A DNA stretch of 64,000 bases from Adiantum capillus-veneris. Its lineage: Eukaryota > Streptophyta > Polypodiopsida > Polypodiales > Pteridaceae. The position numbers were made by a program, and so were the translations under genes. The notes beneath the pieces were generated by a model that made no database searches, had not been told where the DNA came from, and saw only the letters and a program-made list of their open reading frames with translations. Below, one piece after another: positions 58,022-64,000 of this stretch (position 1 is its first letter; the number at the start of each line of letters is the position of its first letter). Where the stretch lies: the NCBI GenBank assembly GCA_014529385.2, contig CM043942.1, positions 20,630,991 to 20,694,990 on the forward strand, read 5' to 3'.

Positions 58022-59366
58022 TGTAACATTTAATGGTTTAAAAAATTATGTGTAGCGGAAATTAGCATGAACATAGTGGGCATTTCATTAGAATAGATTC
58101 CTAATGAGAATTACAAGAGTGCTTGGGTGGAGAGAGCAACAAAAAGCACAACACCTAGTTAGATAGCATCAACAATACTTTCAAAAGAGAGAGAAATTAA
58201 GCTATTGAAAACAATTGAGGACCGGATTTGCATGGAGCCGGTCCCCCCTCCAAAAGGCTTTGTCTTAAAAGAAAGATGTACATCACCTCACATAATCACT
58301 CATATTAGCATAGCTTTAGCTTAGTAATTATCTTGGTAGAGGAGATGAGCATGCATTGAAGCTTGGCTCTTGGTTGGATTTGCATCCACAAGCCAAGAGT
58401 GTGTCGATGTAGGCTTCTATCTCACAAGCTTGGAGTAGGTGATGAGCTCTCCATTAAAGCTTGGGAAGAGATAGTCTTCTCTTTATTCACACATGAGATT
58501 GTGTGAGTGTGTGTGTGATAATGCCTTGCAAAAATCAGCCCCCTCTCTCTCTTGGGCGAGCCCTCTTGCTATTTGCTCTTGCTCCAGCCTTATTGGCCCA
58601 TCCAATGACCATTAAGCAGCATAAGTGATAGCCTTCTGACATGTGTCCCCCTTTCCCCTTTTGTGAGAGCTTTAGGTAATTTAATAATTAAACTAAACTC
58701 TCATTGGACCCCTTTTCCTCCTGGCCAATAGGAATCAAGCAAGCCATTGGGCTCCTGAATGCTCATTGGACCCCTTGCGAGACTGTCCAATAGTCTTCTA
58801 GGAGACTTATTTCTCATTGGTTCTTTTGTTAAGTGTTTTTAAATTAATTAAACTAGATTTACTCTAGCCTAATTCTCATTGGTCCACCTCCAAGGCCATC
58901 CAATAGGAATTGGGCACACCTTGTGGGCATCTGGGCTAGGGAGCTGACATGTGTCCCTAACTCCCTTTGTGTAAAGGAAGCCTGTGTGTGTGTGTGTGTG
59001 TGACTTTCTCTCTCATCCCCTAGAAGAAGGGCTCGCCCCCTCCCATGTAGGGATATGCAAAGAATTTATTTCACACACACAAAGCATCCAATTCCCCTAG
59101 GTTTGACCTTTGGACATAACCTTTGAATTTTGGAAGTCTTAATGGGCTGAACCGTAGGGTCTTTTTGACCCATTGTTGCACTTGGCTCTTTTGCAGATGA
59201 CCCCCCCCTTTGGATCCCTATTTTCCCTCCTTCGGATCCCTACTGTGGCCGGTCTTCTAGCTTAACCAATATTCTAGCTTTTTCTCCCCTAGCACTTCCC
59301 CACATTAAATGATCAGTTTAATATGAGAAAATCATTTAGGAGGATTAGATATTGATTATTATGACA
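58022..59366 (-). mobile_element. 5' LTR of gypsy-A (1,345 bp, internally deleted)
   Basis: On the minus strand it starts TGTCATAATAATC and ends CCATTAAATGTTACA. Compared with the 3' LTR it lacks about 220 bp (joined near 58,263) and about 16 bp near 59,132, and has about 23 extra bases near 59,215-59,240 that duplicate a GGATCCCTA segment. Confidence 0.93.
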
Positions 59367-59371
59367 CTCTT
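59367..59371. repeat. Target-site duplication of gypsy-A, right
   Basis: CTCTT, identical to 48,883-48,887. Confidence 0.9.
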
Positions 59372-60330
59372 CCTCAAGGAAATATACAAAAAAATATAAT
59401 GAGAATGTAATCAAGGAAAATGATAACAAAAATTCCTAGGTATGGTTTCAAGACACTGTCCATAAGCATCATGAAAAATAGCTGGCACATTGGTCAACCC
59501 AAAGGGCATAACTAAAAATTCATAGTGTCCAAACCTTGTTTAGAAAGAAGTTTGGGATTATCGGCAGGCCTAATTCATACTTCATGATACCTTGACCAAA
59601 AATCTATCTGTGTAAAAATACAAGCATGGGTGTGTTTATCAAATAACTCATCCCTTCTTGACAACGGATACTTGTTCTTAACACTAACCACATTCAAGCC
59701 ACGTTAGTCTACACACATGCATATAATACCGTCCTTTTTCTTTACCAATACTCAATGGGACATGCCCATAATGAAGAGCTAGGTTGTATGAACCCTATAT
59801 TGAGGTAATCAAAAAGCTTATGCTCCACCTCAATAGCCTCAAAATGACTCATTCTGTATGGTGGTTTACTTTTGGTATTACTGCCTACAACCATGTCTAA
59901 GGAATGTTGCATAGCACATGTCAACAATAAACCTAGTGACAAATCATTTGGAAACATGCCCTTGTATTCTATTAATAATTCTTTTAACTTATTAGAAACA
60001 TTTGCCTGTTCAGGCAAAAGAGAAGTATGCATATATGGAAGAGACAAGAGAAAACAATGTGGCATTTAGGAACTGTCATTTAAAACATTATCAACTTTTT
60101 GATAGAAAATGACCCAGTGAGTAACACAAAAAGAGTTCTTCTATTTCATTTTGAGAAGAAATCTTCATAAGCTTGGATGTACAAACAAGTGGCAGAGAAG
60201 GAACATCTTTCCCCTCCTATAGTAGAATGTGAATGCCATTGTATTCAAATATCAATCTATTATGCTCATAGCTATGTTTAATGAGATCAGTGTACCTTCT
60301 TCCTTCCTCATCAACACTTAACTGGTCAAG
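59372..60330 (-). pseudogene. Gypsy-C reverse transcriptase N-terminal part
   Basis: On the minus strand 59,742-60,065 reads EQANVSNKLKELLIEYKGMF and then KSKPPYRMSHFEAIEVEHKL, the start of gypsy reverse transcriptase. The MPFGLTN(V/A)PAIF-type motif follows near 59,475-59,510. The active site (59,401-59,418) reads FLDYIL, so the second catalytic aspartate is tyrosine. The frame is cut by gypsy-A at 59,371 and continues at 48,887. Upstream, 60,100-60,330 has a weak YEHNRLIFEYNGIHI-like stretch as found between protease and reverse transcriptase. Several frameshifts are present. Confidence 0.75.
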
Positions 60331-60562
60331 CATTGAAATGTATGAAAGTGTAGATTAGTTTAATACATTAAGGTTGCTCGAGGGTCCCCAATGGAGGAAA
60401 TGTGTCTCGGATCATTTGGTGAGGCGTGTGTGCTCTCTTGATGTGTACCTTCTTCTTTCCTTGTCAACACTTAATTGATCAAATATTGAAATGTATCAAA
60501 GGGTAGATTGGTTTAATACATTAAGGTTGCATTTTTTGGGGGTCCCCAATGGAGGAAATATA
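60291..60562. repeat. Two-copy tandem duplication, about 152-bp period
   Basis: TGTACCTTCTTC starts at 60,291 and 60,443. Both copies share GTCAACACTTAA-type sequence, AATACATTAAGGTTGC and GGTCCCCAATGGAGGAAAT, with clear divergence. Confidence 0.85.
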
Positions 60563-62676
60563 CGTTTACGTTGCATTCTCCAACAAGGGGAGAAAGAGCT
60601 TCATTGCATGCATGTTTTAGGTCTTAACTATAATTTTTAGGTTTTCTTTGTATCTTTTTTTAGGAAGTGGGATCTTTATTGATTCCCCTCCTTTTCTGAT
60701 GTAAATGGGCATCACCTATGGCAGAAGTATCCATGTTGGCAAACAAATTCATGATGAGAAACTTGGAGCTATAGAAACAAGCATTGTCCTTGTCTTTATC
60801 AAGTCTAGTATGATTCTAGAATCAAAAAAGTTATTGACAAGTGCCCTCTTTGGGATTACCTCTCTTAGATTATGAAAGGGAAAAATATACCCAGCAAGAG
60901 AAAATCCAAAAACCTGTGGGTTATTTCTTTCAGGTGCAAAGCAAGGGTTTCTTTTTAGATCAAGTGTATCAAAGTAGGTGTTAGAAGGATATGCTGGCAA
61001 GGGTTGACAAAGAAATCTTTGGAATCTTTTTTTATTTAGGTGAAAATATGGAAAAGAATCTCCCCAAGTATAGTCATATTTGTCATTGTGCTCAGAGCAT
61101 GTAATCAATGCCTAATGGATGAAAGCTAAATTTATTATGACAACACTATGTGAGATTGTCACTCAAGCCTAATGGATGAAAGATAAATGTATTTTGACAA
61201 CACTATTCTTGCATGGTTGATACTTCTGGTCTTTCCTTGTGGGTTTTTGTGTTGAAGTTGGAAATTGTGAGGTAGAAACTCCGTTTTCCTTTGAGTGTGT
61301 ATTATGTAGTAGTACTTATTCAACATATTATGTTTTCAAATGAGTAATATTTAGTATGGTATCGAGATTGAATTTAGAATACGTGCATATATCGGAAGCA
61401 AGCTAGGATGTAGCATTCACATTAAGTAAACAAACATGTTTTAAATTATAAGATCTTGAACTTAATGTTCCTTCTCCCAACAAGATTTCCCAAAATTTCA
61501 TTGAGATACACAAAACCTTATTTTTTATTCCAATAGGGATTTGATTTGTTAGCCGACTTAAATTTTCTTTTATCGTTGTGTGTGAGAATGGTTGTGTATT
61601 TAGGTCAGTTTTGTTGGATGCATTTATTTCTTTGCTGGATGCTTGTAAGTATTTTGTTGGATTCTCAATGTCTACTTCATGGCTATGATTGATCACAACA
61701 AATTTGGTTATGAGATGCAAACATTATATATGCAGTAAAAAATTAATTACAACCATTCCTAGCTCCATGGAATTGGCTATCATTCTCCTAGCATGGTTCA
61801 TTTCTAGCACTCAATGAGCTGCCTTTCCTCCACTTTAGTAGCTTCTCCAATCTGATCTATGAGAAAGAACCACTCAGACGATAACAAGTCAATTTTTTAA
61901 TGCAAGATATATGATGTTTGAGAAATATTTTGTTTTATACAATTTATTATATTTAGCATTGGTGCACTTTCAAATACCCTCTGAGATTACAAAGTGGCTC
62001 AATCTAACTTAGTGGAGCAATTAGCTTTCCTCTTCCTCCAGATTAGAGACTTGATCCTTCAAACTAGGGGTGCTCTTGTCAGCAAGGGTGTCACAAAAAA
62101 ACTAGTCTAATCATTAGCTTGGTCCTTGGTTGACTGTTGCATGAATTCCATAAACATATCAAACAAGTTAGCGACATTCAAATTCAACTATGCAAAATTA
62201 GACTCTAGAATAGTTACACTTGTTTGCAATGCTCTAAGAACTTGGACAGCAAGCAATTTGATGCTATCATCCAGCCTCGTTGCTACGTGCGAACCCTCCA
62301 TGAGAGTAGTCAACCGGGGGCAACAACAAGCAGGAGCTGGGGTAGGATTTTCAAAATCAAACATATGTCGTATGCCAATATCTAAATCCATAGCATAACA
62401 TGCTATGCTGGCAAGAGAAAATATGTACATTGTGGTAAAATTCACAAGACAAAACCAAAGATTAATTGGCTAGAAGCAACCATAAAAGAGATCAACCAGC
62501 CTTGATAAATTAATACCGTCAATTTGTACTCAATTGCCTATGTCAACGTCGAACGTTGGAAGTCACCGACCAGTTGGAAACTTGCTGATAAACTTGAAAC
62601 CTGATTGGCAAAGACCATGTCAATCCCCAAGGGAGAAAAAACATTCAATTCATAAAGAGCAAGAAACATTTTCTTG
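60563..62676. other. No supported gene
   Basis: Open stretches exist (minus 60,749-61,108 and 61,403-61,720; plus 62,126-62,398), but none has a recognisable domain and they show no codon-level signal I can defend. A direct repeat of CCTAATGGATGAAAG(C/A)TAAAT occurs near 61,111 and 61,169. Confidence 0.4.
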
Positions 62677-62999
62677 CTAGATATGGCCGACTTTAGTGTA
62701 ATACAAAACTTTGTTGAGAAACGAAGATGTAAGATTGTCTTCTAATTTTTTTGAAATTTTGGAGATTGTGCAGCACTTCTTCGATGTTGGTCTCCACCTT
62801 CTACCTTCACCAAAAACTCTTTGCTCTCCACCGTAGTCACTAGGAGAGGGGGGGTGATGGAATATTCCATGTGGGCACACTCCCTTAGAGGGTTTTTTGT
62901 AACAAAAAAGTGGTGGTGCCCCTTGTCCTTGGGTGCCATGTGAGAAAACAAAGCTCCAAGAGCTATGGCAACAATTAAGAGCGTAGGGAGAACGTGCAA
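62677..62999 (-). other. Weak coding-like stretch with a hydrophobic segment
   Basis: The minus strand reads PTLLIVAIALGALFSHMAPK, a hydrophobic segment like a signal peptide, followed by a hydrophilic stretch. No ATG lies upstream in frame before a stop, and the first ATG falls after the hydrophobic part. A frameshift at a C8 run (about 62,850) would be needed to join it to the frame at 62,677-62,880. It may be a broken exon or chance; I cannot name a family. Confidence 0.2.
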
Positions 63000-64000
63000 A
63001 ACTCGTAGTGCTTAGTACAAGTCCTTAATGAGGACCACCTATGAAATAAAACACACTCACAATTTCCGTGTGCATCCGTCAGACCTCCCTATGGCTGATT
63101 AGGTGATCTTCAACCCTGACCTTCCCTCTTTCACAAGCCTTCTTTCCTGCCTTGCTCAAAATAGCATTTTTAATTACTAATCTTAGAAAAACTATAGCAA
63201 CCTACAAAAGTCAAATATCAACTTTCAAGTAAATTTTCAAAGTTCGGCCAAAATTTAGCTTATTATCTCCCCAACAATAGATGCATGCAAAAGTGAGTTT
63301 TATTGGCTAAAAGTGTTTGCAATAGCTTTTATAAGACCTTATTGCCATCAAACTCCCAAAAAAGTGTAGATTTTATCATGTAGATAATAAATACTTTTGA
63401 ACTTTTTTCATATGAATATCTTGTTTGCATGATATGTCAACACTTTGGTGAAGGCACAAGTGATTATAACTCCATTTGGGGACAAAAGTGGACCAAAAAA
63501 ACCCTCTCTTTTAATAGACAAACAACTGAAGGCAAAAATACTTGACACTTAATAGAACTTGACCAGACTTCTTGACAGGTCTTTAACACTAGAATGGTAA
63601 CCTAACAGGACATAAAAGTGTCCTTTTAGGGTTTTGGGAAAAAATTCCAAAACCATAGTAGATCCACTCATTTTGAAAAATCCTTTCATGAGCTTATAGT
63701 TCAATAACTACTACATATGGAAAAAATGAGAAACTTGTAACTTTTCTCATCCCTTGGTCACTATAAGCCTCCAAAGTTGATGGACCAGTGCATTTTGCCC
63801 AAAACAACAATTTTTTACTGTTGATTGCATATAAATAAGAGTGGATATTTTTGTAGGACATGAGATAAAATGCCCCGTTAACTTCAATGGGTTGGTGACC
63901 AAAACATATGGTTGATTTTACCTCACTAAAGTTTTTTTGGGCAAAAAAAATAAGTACAAAAAAGTTGCATTTTTGCCATTCTGCAGACCTATCATCAAAG
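63000..64000. other. No supported gene; AT-rich
   Basis: No long frame, repeat boundary or RNA gene can be recognised up to the window edge. Confidence 0.4.

Larger units (their letters stand above)
48888..59366 (-). mobile_element. Gypsy-A, full-length chromovirus-like element (10.5 kb)
   Basis: LTRs at both ends with TG...CA termini (the left one now TGAAAC), a primer-binding site, a polypurine tract, gag and pol on the minus strand, and a perfect CTCTT target-site duplication. The integrase carries a chromodomain-like tail, which places it with the chromoviruses. The LTRs are very similar outside indels (about 98-99% by eye). It is inserted in gypsy-C. Gag has one stop and pol two, and the knuckle/protease region is replaced by about 2.3 kb of unrelated sequence. 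Confidence 0.95.

Overview
The window looks like a piece of a repeat-dominated land-plant genome. The evidence is the kinds of element present: Ty1/copia and Ty3/gypsy LTR retrotransposons with primer-binding sites matching the 3' end of plant initiator-Met tRNA, a gypsy element with a chromodomain-like integrase tail, an L1-type LINE with a plant-style ORF1 (DUF4283-like region plus CCHC knuckle), a hAT-like DNA transposon, a MITE, and many long (CT/GA)n and (CA/TG)n microsatellites. I cannot name the lineage. A non-seed plant or gymnosperm with a large genome would fit, but that is a guess. I found no convincing host gene, no rRNA or tRNA gene and no CRISPR array. Almost every coding stretch is a decayed transposon gene.

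Layout: 1-1.27 kb is the 3' end of a plus-strand gypsy element (integrase tail plus LTR) of the same family as the full-length copy at 48.9-59.4 kb. 1.3-14.5 kb is old AT-rich sequence with a zinc-knuckle remnant, a diverged gypsy-type LTR near 10.1 kb, several local tandem duplications, a roughly 285-bp-spaced palindrome series and the tail of an old LINE. 14.5-21.0 kb is a younger, GC-rich, nearly full-length LINE with recognisable target-site duplications, inserted into the old LINE. 21.5-35.5 kb holds two copies of an unclassified ~2 kb repeat (here 'repeat X') that starts with hairpin-forming GA/CT cassettes. The copies flank a truncated gypsy element, which itself carries a MITE and an inserted copia element. 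35.5-41.4 kb is a minus-strand copia element with both LTRs, split by a hAT-like element. 42.9-44.3 kb is a ~447-bp tandem array related to part of repeat X. 46.8-60.3 kb is an old minus-strand gypsy element split by a younger 10.5-kb gypsy element with LTRs, PBS, PPT and a perfect 5-bp target-site duplication. The rest, to 64 kb, is unassigned.

The main biological content is therefore the nesting order (at least five insertions into other elements), the decay signatures (amber-only stops in one element, mutated reverse-transcriptase active sites in two others, replaced or deleted internal segments) and the microsatellite-linked repeat X. The genes do not form a host pathway. Within each element the gag, protease, integrase, reverse transcriptase and RNase H domains would once have cooperated in retrotransposition, and every copy seen here carries disabling lesions.
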